Positions 34,387 through 46,318 of a stretch of 64,000 nt of DNA are shown piece after piece (positions within the stretch are counted from its first letter, which is position 1; each line of letters starts with the position of its first letter). Source of the stretch: Siphonodentalium dalli. Lineage: Eukaryota; Mollusca; Scaphopoda; Gadilida; Siphonodentaliidae. The DNA lies in assembly GCA_032622095.1 (NCBI GenBank), contig CP136062.1, positions 16,557,739 through 16,621,738 on the forward strand, read 5' to 3'. The notes below the pieces were generated by a model that saw nothing but the letters and a program-made list of their open reading frames with translations, did no database searches and was not told where the DNA came from. The translations under genes and the position numbers were made by a program.

Positions 34387-35087
34387 ATTCTAGATACCCG
34401 AGTTGCGAGCATGATTGTGTTAAAACACGAATGATTAAATATTGGTGTAGAGTAGTTAACATGGATGAAAAGCGATATTCTAAAGTACTATATCAGTTAT
34501 CACGCACGTTATCAGACGATTCAAATCACATCAGTTGGCTGAGTTCCATTCGTCACACCTTAGAGTCATGCTCCCAAGCTCATATATTTGATAGCGACAT
34601 TGCGACAAATGTAGACCAGCTTATCGAGTACGTGAAATGTAGTCTGATTAGCCAATTCAGATCGAACTGGGAAGCAGATCTGCAAAAATCTAGCCGGGGA
34701 AAAATATATCAGATATTCAAACATGATATCTCATATGAAAGCTATCTAGACACTCCAAATGAATTTAATAGAACGATATTATGTAAATTCAGAACATCAA
34801 ATCACCATTTGCCAGTGGAAACCGGTCGCTGGAATGGTACAGATCTAAGGGAACGAACATGCCCGCTATGTAGATATAACAGACTAGGAGACGAATTCCA
34901 TTACCTATTTGAATGTGAAGCGCTTGAGAGCGAGAGAAAATGTCATATATCAAAAGAATACCTGAATAGACCAAACATTACAACAATGGATGAACTTCTC
35001 AATGTACAAAACCCATGCCAAATACGGCGTCTATGCAAATTTATACATACCATTTTTAAGAGGTTCGACGAAAATCCGCCTGGTTGA
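34387..35087 (+). pseudogene. LINE (non-LTR retrotransposon) ORF2 C-terminal fragment
   Basis: The frame runs from about NSRYPSCEHDCVKTRMIKYW to a stop at 35087. It contains FRTSNHHLPVETGRW, then RTCPLCRYNRLGDEFHYLFE followed by C. This R-x-x-x-H-x-L-x-x-E-x-G-R-W plus C-P-L-C ... G-D-E-x-H-x-L-F-x-C pattern is the conserved CCHC-like tail found after the reverse transcriptase domain of many metazoan LINE ORF2 proteins. The endonuclease and reverse transcriptase domains are absent, so the copy is 5' truncated, as is usual for LINE insertions. The remaining 230 or so codons are intact, which suggests a fairly young insertion. It sits inside the nested insertion between the two arms at 31.75 and 41.8 kb. 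The exact clade cannot be assigned by eye. Confidence 0.85.
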
Positions 35088-35599
35088 CATATACCATCTG
35101 AACTATTTAGTATTTGATAAGTATTAAACATTTCGAACGAGTACATATAATATTATAATCGTAACTACATGATCTCCATTGCCGCCATACATTTGTACAT
35201 ATTGTATATATATATACTTGTTACCAATTTTTGTATATAAGTTATGTTAATCTCCATACGCATCTGTCATGTGTCATGAGAATAAATCATTGCATTGTAT
35301 ATATGAGAAGTGCGTATATAATTTTAGCGTCAGTACTTAAAAATGATCTAATTTTCGTGCTCGCTTTTCCAATAAATAAATTGAACAAGGGCGCCGAATG
35401 TTTGAATAAATGAATACCAAGCCACAGTGTATGTGGAACAAGCAAAACATGTATACACGATACATAACAGACGTGAGAAAGAGTCGGTGCATGTGAGTAC
35501 ACATATATACAAGATAAATTAAGGTGTATACATTCAAATATAGATTTGGCAGTAATTGGCACCAAACAGAAATGCTAGTTATACTATACTGTATAACCG

Positions 35600-37290
35600 C
35601 GATGGTTCATTTTCGTTTAGATTGATATTTCCAAAATATATCACATGATATGAGTATTACCACGTGGTTAGTATTGAAATTATAACTTGAGGTTACTGAT
35701 GCCAGAACTTGAAATTTATCGATCTTCCGGCTCGATTTTCTGGGGAAAAAAATCATTAAACACGAGTATCACGATACACCCAATAATATTCGCTTTTGAA
35801 TTTTTCCCGGTATTGATATATGTCGATAAATAGTTGAACTACATTTCTAAGGGCATTATGTCACATGAAGACGAATTAAAGTAATAAAATATACAACCAT
35901 AAACACGCTCTTTGTGTTCCAAGCAAACAACACCCATGTGCACGGCAATCCACGGGATTCCGTGTTAATTTATTCCTGATATGGTTTCAATAAAGAGCGT
36001 TCAATTTATTTAAATTAGGTGCGAAAATTGAAACAGTTGGACAATGGCTGTGACAATGCAAGACAAGTATTGTTCAAGTATATATCAATATTTCGCGTAT
36101 TTGTGAACCTATATCTTATAAATCCTTCCAATTTACTTAGAAAAAACGGAAGCTTGAACGAGCCATTTCCGTTTAAATATATGCATATTTTACTAGGACT
36201 AGAAAAACCTAACTATACTACATGTACTACTTTCAAGTTCGTAATATACCGATTAGGCTTTTTCTCAACCATCTACTTAATAATACGAAGCTAAGCTGAG
36301 AATAAAAAAAAAAGGACCGCTGCTTTTATGTGTTGTATGTTAACGGAGAGGGGGCCGGCATTGGGTATATATAGTGACCGATCGGGGACAAGATTTCTGA
36401 TGGAACATGTTTCCCCAGAGATGCGTTGGGTATATGTTCATATAAATTAATGGTGGGTGAGATACAATCGTTGAACTCAATTAAATGTGTTTTTCAGTAA
36501 TGCTATTTATGTCATTTACGAAAATAAGAACAAAATGGATGCCATTATTGAGATCTATGCAGCGCTATTATATATACAGAGAACGACAAATATGTCGAAA
36601 GCAACACATCCGCGTAATTATATGGCCTTCGTTGATTGTCAGTTATCTATTAACTAGTATATTCCAAGTACACTGTCGACGGTACACTACCGATACACAC
36701 GCCAGATTACTCAACGACAGTCTGGTGTACTGGTATAACAATACTAATACACTAGACTGTTGATTACTCTCGTCTGTGTATCGGTAGTGTACTGTCAATG
36801 ACATCGGCACCTGTATACAGTCGAATTAGTGACTTGCGTCATTGTAATATGCCCTACGACAGAACTATATGTATGTCATTTACATATTTTGAAAACATTA
36901 TTCTAGTCGATTGGTGGCAAGATGGCGGGGAATTATACAGTATGTTAATTAGTCCGGGAATTATTTTCCGGGAACAGTACCTTTTTGTCGTTACATCGAT
37001 CATCTTGTGTCAATTTTATATATTTCGATGCGTCGTTATACTTATAATTAATTACCTACGCTTTCCTATAGTATTCAATAGATTCAAGAAAGCGAATTTC
37101 ATATTCATAAAAGTATTGTTAATAAAAGTCATGCTCCGTATATTTTTGACATGTTGAAATTTTTGAAAAAATAAGTTGTTGCATACCAACTCTGTGCATT
37201 TTTTGTGTCATCACCCAGCCTTCCCGCCCCAACATACACATTTTGTAGTTTGTTATTGTCGGCGGTGTAAATGTTTATCTATTTAAGTAA
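35600..37290 (+). repeat. Diverged duplication, copy I
   Basis: The order of landmarks is cacccaataatattcgcttt (35767), cgaattaaag, ttcctgatatgg, aataaagagcgtt (35989), tttcgcgtatttg, ccttccaattta, aatacgaagctaagctgag, ccgtatatttttgacatgtt and cagccttcccgccccaacat (37209). The same landmarks recur in copy II. Several 75-120 codon ORFs here have no recognised domain. Confidence 0.65.
36676..36804. repeat. Hairpin-forming inverted repeat
   Basis: gtacactaccgatacaca on the left is mirrored by tgtgtatcggtagtgtac on the right, with weaker pairing inward (gattactcaacgacag / ctgttgattactct). Confidence 0.7.
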
Positions 37291-37513
37291 AACATTTTGT
37301 TGTACATTCTTGCCCAGATAATCCCGGCCGATACATTCAACTAAATCCCTTAGTTATTTGAAACTTTCGAGAACTAGCACCCTCTCCAATCATGGATTAT
37401 AGTACAAAATGTGATAATTCAAGCCTGTACAGGCAAAAATTGTGACAGTTAGGAACTTGTTCATCCTTTGGCCTGAGAAACATATACTGTTCTGTGCATT
37501 CTGGGTTAAAAAT

Positions 37514-37526
37514 GGGGGGGGGGGGG
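37514..37526 (+). repeat. Poly-G tract (13 G)
   Basis: Thirteen guanines within a T/A-rich context. Confidence 0.8.
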
Positions 37527-38094
37527 TGACTATTTTTTCTTTCAACGCTGTACCTGTATTAATTTTTTTGGCTCTGTAATGGATATATGCATGGAAATCC
37601 CAATTGAATGTTATCACATGAGCTCGCCCTCAAATTATCCGAGCAATCTCAACAAACTGGTATTGTCTGTCTTAATTTTCCAATGCCTGTTATTCAAGGC
37701 ATGAGAGCACCATATCGGATTGTTAAATTTGAGCTCAGGCCATGCATATAGTCGAGAAACAAATATCCTTATCCTTACGACTCGGCGTTGTCCGATTAGG
37801 CTAAATCACTTAACATGGAATTCACCATGTATGAGTTATATAGTTGATTGCCATGTGTATTAATATAGCACTTCCAAAATGTGGAGCCAGAGAGCCGTTC
37901 GGGTTTTGCTGGACGAGATCAAATTGGGAATCAGTGTGTGGTGGTGGTGAGCAGTTGAAAATTGTCAGAATTGGGTGGACGGATGCATGGGGTTCCTGGC
38001 CATTTGGTAACGTTAACGCAGGGGCTACGACCGGCTATAGCGTCCGGTCTGACTATTGCATATCTCCCGAGGGGGGTCCACACTGTAGTTGTAT

Positions 38095-40400
38095 CTGGTG
38101 CTAACAAACATATTATAGATAGGTCGACAAACGCGTCAAATAGTTGATATACCGACATTAATATATACCACCAAAAGCCTTCAAGTTACAGCCATGGCAT
38201 AGACTGATATCGGGTCCTGTTTTTTCTCCAGCATGAAGCAATAAAGGGCACTTATTACTAGATTACTCCTGTTATCATATCACCCCGCCTTCCCGCCCCA
38301 ACATACATAATCACACCGGTAGTGTGTTATTGCCGGCGCTGTAAATGTTTATTGTGCCTGATATATGGTAGTATATGCCGGCAACCCGTGTTATTATGTA
38401 ATAGCTACTTACTCAGTGCCGGTTAAGGTTTTATTTAATTTTGATCGAATTGTTTGTAAAATTAACATCATATAACTTAATGTTCAGAAGAAATCATATC
38501 ATTTTCATGGCGGTTTGCGCTCCAAAATACACCCAATAATGTTCGCTTTTGAATATTTAGCGGTGTCGAAATATGTCGATAAATACTTGAACTATACTTT
38601 CTGTGGGCATAAAAAGTCTCAGAAATACGAAAGTAAGTCATAAAAAAATACAACTTTGAACACGATGTATGTGTCCCAAACAAACAACAGCGTTCCGTGT
38701 TAAGTCTATCCCTGGTATGGTAGCAATAAAGAGCGTTTGCTTAAATTCTGGGCGAAAAAATTAAGCAACTGGAAAAATCCTGTGACCATGACAAGTAATT
38801 TTGATGGCATATGAAGCCAGTATAGGATTATTTCGACATACCTTATACCACCTTCCAAATTACAGAGACACAATTTGGAAGCTCGAATAAGCCATGTCCG
38901 TGTTCAGGTGTGCATATTTTATAAAAAACTAGAACGTAAATATATTACTAATTTGAAGTACATAATATATGCCGATGAGGAATTTTCACAATCTATCTAC
39001 GATGGACTGCTGGTCCTCGACTTATAATAATATATTATATTATAATAATATTATTATTATATAAACTGTCTGGTCCTCGAATTATAATATGAGGCTAAGC
39101 TGAGAATTTAAAACAAAATGGGCCGCTGCTTCAAGATATACACAAAACACTCTTGTCGTCTTCCCATTCATTCCCAGGTTGTGGAGCGCGAGGAAAAACA
39201 ATCTAGGAAAATATCTGATTGTAAAGGAACAATATATTTTGTGTCGATTACATCGATTAACTTGCCAAAAATATCCATATTTCGTTACATCTGGTTAATA
39301 CGCGACGTTGGCATGCGCATGGCGTATAATTAATTAAATACATTATAATTCCTATATATTATTTTGTCTATAGATCCAAGAATGCCAATTATATATTAAT
39401 AAAAGTACCGAAACGCTTGCGTAGATTGCATGATTGCATGTATTATACTGTCACACTCTGACTTGTTCCGTATATTTTTTACATGTTGAAATTTTGATCA
39501 AAATAAAATATTGTACCAACACTTTGAACATTTGCCATCATGCCCTCACGCAACCGGTATCCATACTGACATTTGTGTGGACGTTGGGTCAAGTCCTATA
39601 TGCCGCATAAAGGGACCCAAGGGACCGACCCGCTGTGCGTACATGTATATATGTATAGAAACAAAATTAAGTCTGTAAAACAACACATCATGCACAACTA
39701 ATATCGAACATGGAAAATAGATAAATACGCTGTTCTTATATACCAATTATTGATAGTTGCCCAATAAACAACATTTCGCTTTTTAAACAAATTATTTTTG
39801 ATGCACACATGTTATTTTCGCTATTTTCTCCGATATATGAAGAGACAATCAAACGAATATATATTAACGATCAATGAATATATAAGATCAGTATAACTCT
39901 TGTTCGATTTATCGAAAGACAATAATAATAAATTGTAACAACCAGTTCGTGTACAATCAAAATAAAAAAAGCCATATGCATGGCAGTCTAAAACCATGCA
40001 TAAATGCTTGATTTAATTACACGTCGGTCCAATTTCTGGTGCTAACAAAACTAGATAGGTCGACAAATGCGTCAAATAGTTTTATATACCGACATTAATG
40101 TACAACCGAAGGCATTATTCAAGTTCTAATCATAGACTGAAATCGGTTCCCGTTTGTTTTTCCAACAGGAAACAATAAAGTTCGCTTATTACAGTTTACT
40201 CCTGTTACGATATGAATAAAGAGCGTTTATTAAGAAAAGGATGATACTATTATTACGACTGTACGGGTATATTAAGTTTATTGATGTGCCAGTATCGGAG
40301 TTTTGTGTAACCGCTATGCATATATTGTCATATACATATATTATCACTCTAAACTCCATACTCACTATCAAATTACGAATACATAATATTAGTTACTCCG
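38095..40400 (+). repeat. Diverged duplication, copy II and linked direct repeat
   Basis: 38526-39540 repeats the landmark order of copy I (cacccaataatgttcgcttt, aataaagagcgtttgctta, ataatatgaggctaagctga, ccgtatattttttacatgtt). A second pair is aggtcgacaaacgcgtcaaa (38121) and aggtcgacaaatgcgtcaaa (40055), each followed by ataccgacattaat and by a caataaagKKcRcttatta block. Non-coding. Confidence 0.6.
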
Positions 40401-41002
40401 TTCTGTCAAATTAGAATATATAATTTTAGTTAGGTTCGAATGAGCCAATTTCGTTTATTCTTTAATATATCAGAACATGTTTTATTTAGGTCTACGTAAG
40501 CAACGAGACTCAGAAATATTAAATAAAGACAAACATAATAGAAGTAATTATAGTCCAATTTTAAAAATTGAAACGCCAATATGCATGCTATTAACACCAG
40601 AATGACATGTCCGAACGCGCTACGTAAATTCAAGAAAAACATTTTAACGAAGTATAAAACGAGTAGCCTGGTATGTTGTTCTTCACTGGCCAAAGACGCC
40701 AGGGAGATCAAAGAACGGTGCCGACGGATTTTTGTTTGGGCTGACTTCAGTCTCCAATGCAAGGGAAGAGAAATATGTTGCAAAATGCAACATTATGCTA
40801 GTTTATTAACACGAAAACGTTCACAAATGTTATACTTGGTAACATATAGCCTAAATTGTGAGTTCACACCACAATGGTACGTGGAATAAACGAGATTTAC
40901 CAACATTACAGGAACTATTTTTCATAACAAATCACAGCCACCGCGGAATCTGGAAAATCATGTTACTATATTTAGGACCCCATATCTGGGGTCGGTCTTT
41001 GA
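40401..41002. other. Right part of the nested insertion, unassigned
   Basis: Overlapping ORFs on both strands (about 40430-40889) have no domain I recognise. The boundary with the outer element lies somewhere near 41000. Confidence 0.35.
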
Positions 41003-41179
41003 TGTATAGTTTCCCTAATGAAACCTATTTCGATTGTGGAGGAAAACAATTTTTTCACATCAATGTTGCTTGACCATAACAGAAAACAATTAGACCTGCG
41101 TACATTAATTGACTGGCCCATTACAACAAAACCATGGGCAATTTGCAGTGAGATTGGAAAAGGCGACCCAAAAGGTTAA
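41003..41179 (+). pseudogene. Decayed ORF of the same hypothetical family, second part
   Basis: An open frame of 58 codons includes ISIVEENNFFTSMLLDHNRK, then QLDLRTLIDWPITTKPWAIC, and ends at a stop just before the right inverted arm. In the repetitive hypothetical family suggested by 32690-33575, a segment of the type (small/large residues)-L-x-(M/L)-R-x-x-x-x-x-P-(L/I)-x-x-x-P-W-(A/S)-(L/I) follows the part ending in the E-F-V-K-x-R region. The two pieces are therefore probably one gene interrupted by about 7.4 kb of inserted DNA. The family comparison is from memory and needs a search. Confidence 0.55.
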
Positions 41180-41189
41180 GACCCAAAAT

Positions 41190-41802
41190 CCATAATATTG
41201 TGATAATTTGGCCAATATCCTAACAACACCAACACTAGATATGATAATTACTACTAAATTGATGTGAAAGAGACAGAAATATTATTTATCTAAGATGTCA
41301 AATTTTGACCAAAGAGTTTGAAATACAAAATTTGGGTTCAGGCCCCTGAAACCCTGATTTTAGAACTTAAAACTATTTTTAAAAATGGAACAATGACTAT
41401 CAATATTATTGCATAGCAAATTAAACTTATTGGGGAGAACAAAACATATTTTTAGGCATACATCTAGGAAAAAAGGACCAAACCCCAAAATTGAGGTTCA
41501 GACTGCTAAAACCCTAATTTTGGATTTTTTTTACACAAATTTTGCTGGAATATGATGAGCATTAATGTCCGCTTACTACATTTAAGTGAATTGAACTATA
41601 AATATTATTTATTGGGGTGATATCTAAGGAAAAAGGGCAGAAACCATAAATTGGGGTTCAGGCCCCTAAAACCGTAAATTGGACACCTTTTTTTCAAAAA
41701 TCAGCCGCCACCATGAAATTCCTCATCGAAAAGTACCCTACAAACCATTCTCAATATAAAGTGATAACCATTTCCCTACGGAGCGCGTTTCTGAGACCGA
41801 CT
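41190..41802 (-). mobile_element. Right arm of the long-TIR element
   Basis: The reverse complement of 31753-32340 at roughly three-quarters identity by eye. It ends ctacggagcgcgtttctgag and then accgact. Landmarks are catgaaattcctcatcgaaa, cattctcaatataaagtg, ttgcatagcaaattaaactt and gataattactactaaattga. It has sub-repeats of about 150 bp like the left arm. Confidence 0.8.
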
Positions 41803-42190
41803 AATAGTGCACCTTGCATTCATCTTATATTCATAATTGTAATTAGTTCATGTTTCCTTCAAATAAATCAGCTTGTGAAATCAGTTGGGATAATACTGGT
41901 TTAGTACAAGTCCCATCTCTATACTATTCCATATATTACTTTCAGCTCGGATCCAGTGGCCTATATATTTGTAAATGATGCTACATCTATTTGAAAGAGG
42001 GACATTGAAGTCAGGGAGTTTCACCATGCCTTCTCCTCTCTTTGACAAGGTCTTCAATCTGAAAATAGATCGAAGTTGCAAATGAATTAGCATCACACAT
42101 TTTTTTAAATCTATCTGATCATGCGTGAAAATTTATAAAATTGTCATACTAGTAGTGGGATTCAATCATGTGATAATATTTACTAGACTA
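41803..42190. other. No recognised features
   Basis: Flank of the long-TIR element. Nothing further was seen. Confidence 0.4.
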
Positions 42191-42492
42191 AAGCTGCTTT
42201 CACACATGTCCGTTTCTCGGATGCGTTTCCTTGCGTTTCTAATATTTTAACGCATCCGGAAAACGCATCGGTCGAAATAGTGAAGCTAGCCACACATGCT
42301 TGTGTAGGCTTTTTCAGAAACGCAGCATTTCAAGTCCGAGACATGAAAAAAAGAAACGCATCCGGCAAACGCACATGTGTGAAAGACCCAGTGATATTAT
42401 CATTGTTTTGACCGATGCGTTTTCCGGATGCGTTAAAATATTAGAAACGCAAGGAAACGCATCGGAGAAACGGACATGTGTGAAAGCGGCTT
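42191..42492. mobile_element. TA-flanked foldback MITE (302 bp)
   Basis: The ends are aagctgctttcacacatgtc and, reversed, aagccgctttcacacatgtc, with TA at 42189-42190 and 42493-42494. The arms of about 85 bp are nearly identical, including cgtttctaatattttaacgc and atccggaaaacgcatcgg. It contains repeated acgcatccgg words in the centre. There is no coding content. The 78-codon ORF across it is spurious. Confidence 0.85.
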
Positions 42493-43399
42493 TACTGAGT
42501 TTTTTTTCATCAGCTTATAAAATGACTTCAGCATAAGTAGGCACTATGGCCCATTCTCTTAACATATTACTTCAAAATGGCCTGAGATTAAACTTGATTC
42601 AAATTATCACTCATTTTAGCACACAAGGACTACTGTTTATGACAAATAGCACTAGTTGTCTGCCACACAATGGCCTTTGGGCAGATTTGAACTAGACATT
42701 TGACATCGCATAATATTTCTTCTCCCACAAATCTTGATTACATTTTTATTTATTCAAATGTAAGATATAATATGGACTAAGAAAAAACAGCATCATCTGA
42801 TTTCATAAAATTCTGTTATTGCCACAAAGCCATTCAAGTCAGGGACGTACCTCTTGTATTTTGAAACCAAATACCATTATCTTGGCAGCCATGAAATGTC
42901 TGAAGTATTTTATTTTATTCTGAAAATAAGGAAGATAAGAAGTGAAATTCAAAATTCCAACTCAAAAACAGTCATTGTATGTAAAACATATTGCATACAT
43001 AAAGCATTCTTGGTAAAGGTTACATTTATTATGCAAAGGTTACTTTCATTATTTCTACAAATGTGCAGGTATTTAGAGTTGTCAACTGAAGTACGTCATT
43101 GTGATTGGAACATTTTCTCATCCCCAATTCATTGCAATTTATATCAAATTTGAAAAACAGAAAATGTTGTTCGGTTTTGTCACATCTATAAACTATTAGA
43201 ACAAGGTACAAACTAGCAGTGGCGGCACTTCCCAGTTGGACTACCACCCCCCCCCCAGCACAATTAGGCTACATGAATGGTAGTCATATTACCAATTACC
43301 AAATTTCTAAAAAAAACAAACAAACAAACAAACATAAGGAATACAAACAGAACAAAATTCTGTAAATTGCAAAACATTTGCCATGTAAGCCAAATGAAA
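42493..43399. other. No recognised features
   Basis: A poly-C run near 43247-43256 and a (aaac)n run near 43311-43332. No gene was seen. Confidence 0.4.
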
Positions 43400-43865
43400 G
43401 TGACATTGTAGCTCAATTTGGGAAGGAAATAATTGTTTGCTTATCAATGAATATAATCATAAAGAAGAAGGAACAAACTGGAGGTCACCCCGAAAAGCCA
43501 TACGATGGTTGGTGATAATCAAGTTAAGTATAAGGGGTGTGCCAAATTATTTAGTTATACAAAGTGTAAATTCCAAAATGGCGCTGGTGGCAATGTTTTT
43601 CAATGAATTTTGGTCAAAATAGGAGGCTCCCATCTAGAGGTCACCCCGAAGATCCACATGGATAGATCCAAGATGACTGCCAGTGGCCATGTTTTTCATT
43701 GAAAATCGCTCAAAATCAATAGCTCCTATCTGCAAAATTAGAAAACTATCTAGCCATAAATACGGGGTGCATGGTCTGCCAACGGATTTGAATTTGAATC
43801 CAAAATGGATCCTGGCAGCCATTTTTTCATCATTTTTTTTACCTACTCTAATGATCTAGGGGCGC
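43400..43865 (+). repeat. ccaaaatgg-type tandem repeat module
   Basis: Two or three diverged units contain ggaggtcacccccgaa-like and tccaaRatgRctgccagtgg words with gtttttcaKtgaa. Related to modules at 47270-47660 and 50150-51205. Confidence 0.55.
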
Positions 43866-44399
43866 CTGCGGCGCATAAGATACTATGGGTGGCAGGATGG
43901 GGTGGTGGGTGGTTATTTACATACTATTATTTCATAACACACATGTATGCCAGATTTAAGATCTTTGTTTGATTTGAGTCAATACGAGTCTGAATCTAAG
44001 TTCTGAGTATTTTTGTAGAACATTGTCCGATAAGTCTCTCAGTTCAACTTCAAGCGACAGACAACACAATCATCGCAAGTAGTGAAAAATACTGTCTATT
44101 CAACAAAATGAAACAGGCATCATGCGGTTCGCTTGTCCCTATTTACGTCGACATTCGGTCTCCCATTCATGTATGCTCTTTGTATCTGTACTCAACGATT
44201 CCTTAGGCACAGAAAAAGCAAAGACATTTGTTGTAAGTGCATATTGCACTACATCGATGATCACCATTCGATTTTCGCCAGGCAATTTTAGGTATTTCTT
44301 CGACGTTCTATGTATTTGAACTAGATTGGCTCAGTAACAATGATTCGAGATTCGATTCGATTTCGAATCGTTTGCCTGATTCGATTCGAAATGAAAACA
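43866..44399. other. No recognised features
   Basis: A self-complementary patch gattcgattcgatttcgaat (about 44349) is the only notable structure. Confidence 0.4.
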
Positions 44400-44650
44400 C
44401 CCTATTCGCAGGGCCCTAATCTAGATACCAAATTGAAGTTGGATCGGTCAAGGTCCAGAAACATGCCTATATAAGCATATATGAGTGAGATCAAGGACAG
44501 TCACACATGAAATTGTTCATGCCCATACTGTTCCCAGGATCAAAGTAGGCCTACATACCAAATTTGAGTCTTATCAGTCCTGCAGTTTTCCAGTCTACAA
44601 CACATACACACAGACAGACATAGATAACAGATATAAGTTCCAAAATATAT
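44400..44650 (+). repeat. Chain unit 0: partial interspersed repeat with (caga) tail
   Basis: Starts near agataccaaattgaagttgg and ends with acacagacagacatagata and ccaaaatatatttta, the tail type shared by all following units. Confidence 0.55.
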
Positions 44651-44651
44651 T

Positions 44652-45285
44652 TTACTAGCAGGTGGACCCGACTTCGTCCGGGCTGTTTCCCCTCTGCTTT
44701 TCGGCGAATTGCGCGATTTGACCTTGAATTGTCCATTTTGAAGGTCAAGGTCAGGTGGGTCACGATTTGACCCGTCGAAAACACTGCCCTGACAAAAGTA
44801 CCCGACAAAAGTACCCGTCGAAATCCATCTGGTTTTACCCGATTTGACATCGAATTGATCATTTTGAAGGTCAAGGTCAGGTCGTGGTCACGATTTGACC
44901 CATCCAAAACACTCAGTGGACAAAAATAACCCTACGAATAAAATTTCGTGGAAATCCCATAAAAATTCGCAATTGGACCTTGAATTGACCCGATTTCAAG
45001 GTCAAGGTCACGTCGCACGGGCAAACGAATAGGCTTACGACACTCCCCATACGAAAGTATCCCCAGACACTAATTTTCATCGAAATCCCGTGATACTCGG
45101 GCATTTGACCTTGAAATGACCCGATTTCAAGGTCAAGGTCACGTCGCACGGGCAAATTAACAGACCCATGCCACTCCCCAGCCGAAAGTACCCCCACATA
45201 CCAAGTTTCATCAAAATGGGCTCGGCTGTTTTCGAGTCCATCGCGAACAGACACACAGACAGACAGATTTCCCAAAATATGTAAT
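44652..45285 (+). repeat. Chain unit 1 with four internal 130-bp repeats
   Basis: The head is actagcaggtggacccgac, then ttcgtccgggctg. Internal words tgaccttgaattg and aaggtcaaggtca repeat four times at about 130 bp (44719, 44848, 44977, 45109). The tail is cagacacacagacagacaga, then ccaaaatatgtaata. Minus ORFs of about 120 codons across it arise from the repeat. Confidence 0.65.
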
Positions 45286-45286
45286 A

Positions 45287-46318
45287 GACTAGCCGATGAG
45301 CCCGACGTTGTCCGGGCTATTCAAAAGCCAAATTTCAAGTCGATAGCTCCACCCGTTTCCGATATCTGGTCTGCGCATGCGCGAAGCTGGCGTCGCACGG
45401 GCTCGGCGACCCGATAAAATTCGTATCCGGGGCAAGATACATTCACATAGCAAATTTCAAGTCGATAGCTCCACCCGTTTCCGAGATTGTGAAAAGACGA
45501 AATTGTGAGTGTTGGTCAATAGTCCCCGCCGTGAACCTCATCGTCGCAAAGAGCGGACAGTCAATTAACCCCGTTGTGAACCTCAATCACCAACGCGACG
45601 TAAACATGTGTTGCGTTCTAAAAATAGGAAAGCACTTTCTCTCTGCATAATTCTGCAGATGCTAATAACGTTGCTCCCCGTAGGTAGCAATATCGTTGTT
45701 GTTGATATTTACGGCTTGGGGGCTATTTTCTTATTTAGCAAGTTTGAGCTCAATCGGTTCGAGTCTATAAAGGACACACTCATATATATGACACTTCCCG
45801 TGGGTAGCAAGTTTGAGCTCAATCGGCATTCCCTGGAATTTCCCGTAGATTGGCAGATTCCAGTAGCTTTATAACGATATATCTGGGGAGAAATCTGATG
45901 CTATATTCGTGATTATCTGGGATGATTTCGGTATATAACTATATACTGTAAAAACAAAGCGCGCCATCCGTGCTCGCAGGGTTGGTCAGAAACAAATGTT
46001 TTTTAAATTTAATGTATGTTCCGTATATCTCTCTGCAGATGCAAATAACGTTGAATGGCAAACAGACGCTCTTTATAGAGATGCGTCAAAAACAAACGCT
46101 CATTAAATAATCACTTGATTAACCCCCGCCGTGCCTTTGCGGTGATTTGAGATTGGAGAACGGGTGCTCTGAGCTTCTCTAAACCTTGACCACGGTCGTG
46201 TCGGTGGGATTTGACACTTACATAGGAAGTTTGAGCTCAATCTTTACACGCGTTTTGGATTCTATGAAGTACACACACACACACACACATATATACGAAG
46301 TCTCAAAATATATAGTAT
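45287..46318 (+). repeat. Chain unit 2
   Basis: The head is gactagccgatgagcccgac, then gttgtccgggctattc. The body has aatttcaagtcgatagctcc and ctgcgcatgcgcgaagctgg. The tail is an (ac)n run with ctcaaaatatatagtata. It also carries agtttgagctcaatcgg twice (45740 and 45810). Confidence 0.65.

Noticed and set aside
40430-40889. ORFs of 100-117 codons on both strands
   Set aside because: Overlapping frames of the same interval without recognisable domains, inside a repeat-rich nested insertion.
31753-41802. Maverick/Polinton candidate, because of long inverted arms starting AG
   Set aside because: No polymerase, integrase, ATPase, protease or capsid-like ORF was seen, and no 6-bp duplication (ttatat versus aatagt). 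TA borders fit better.
44551-45275. Two 120-codon minus ORFs
   Set aside because: They read through the 130-bp internal repeats of chain unit 1 and have no conserved domain.
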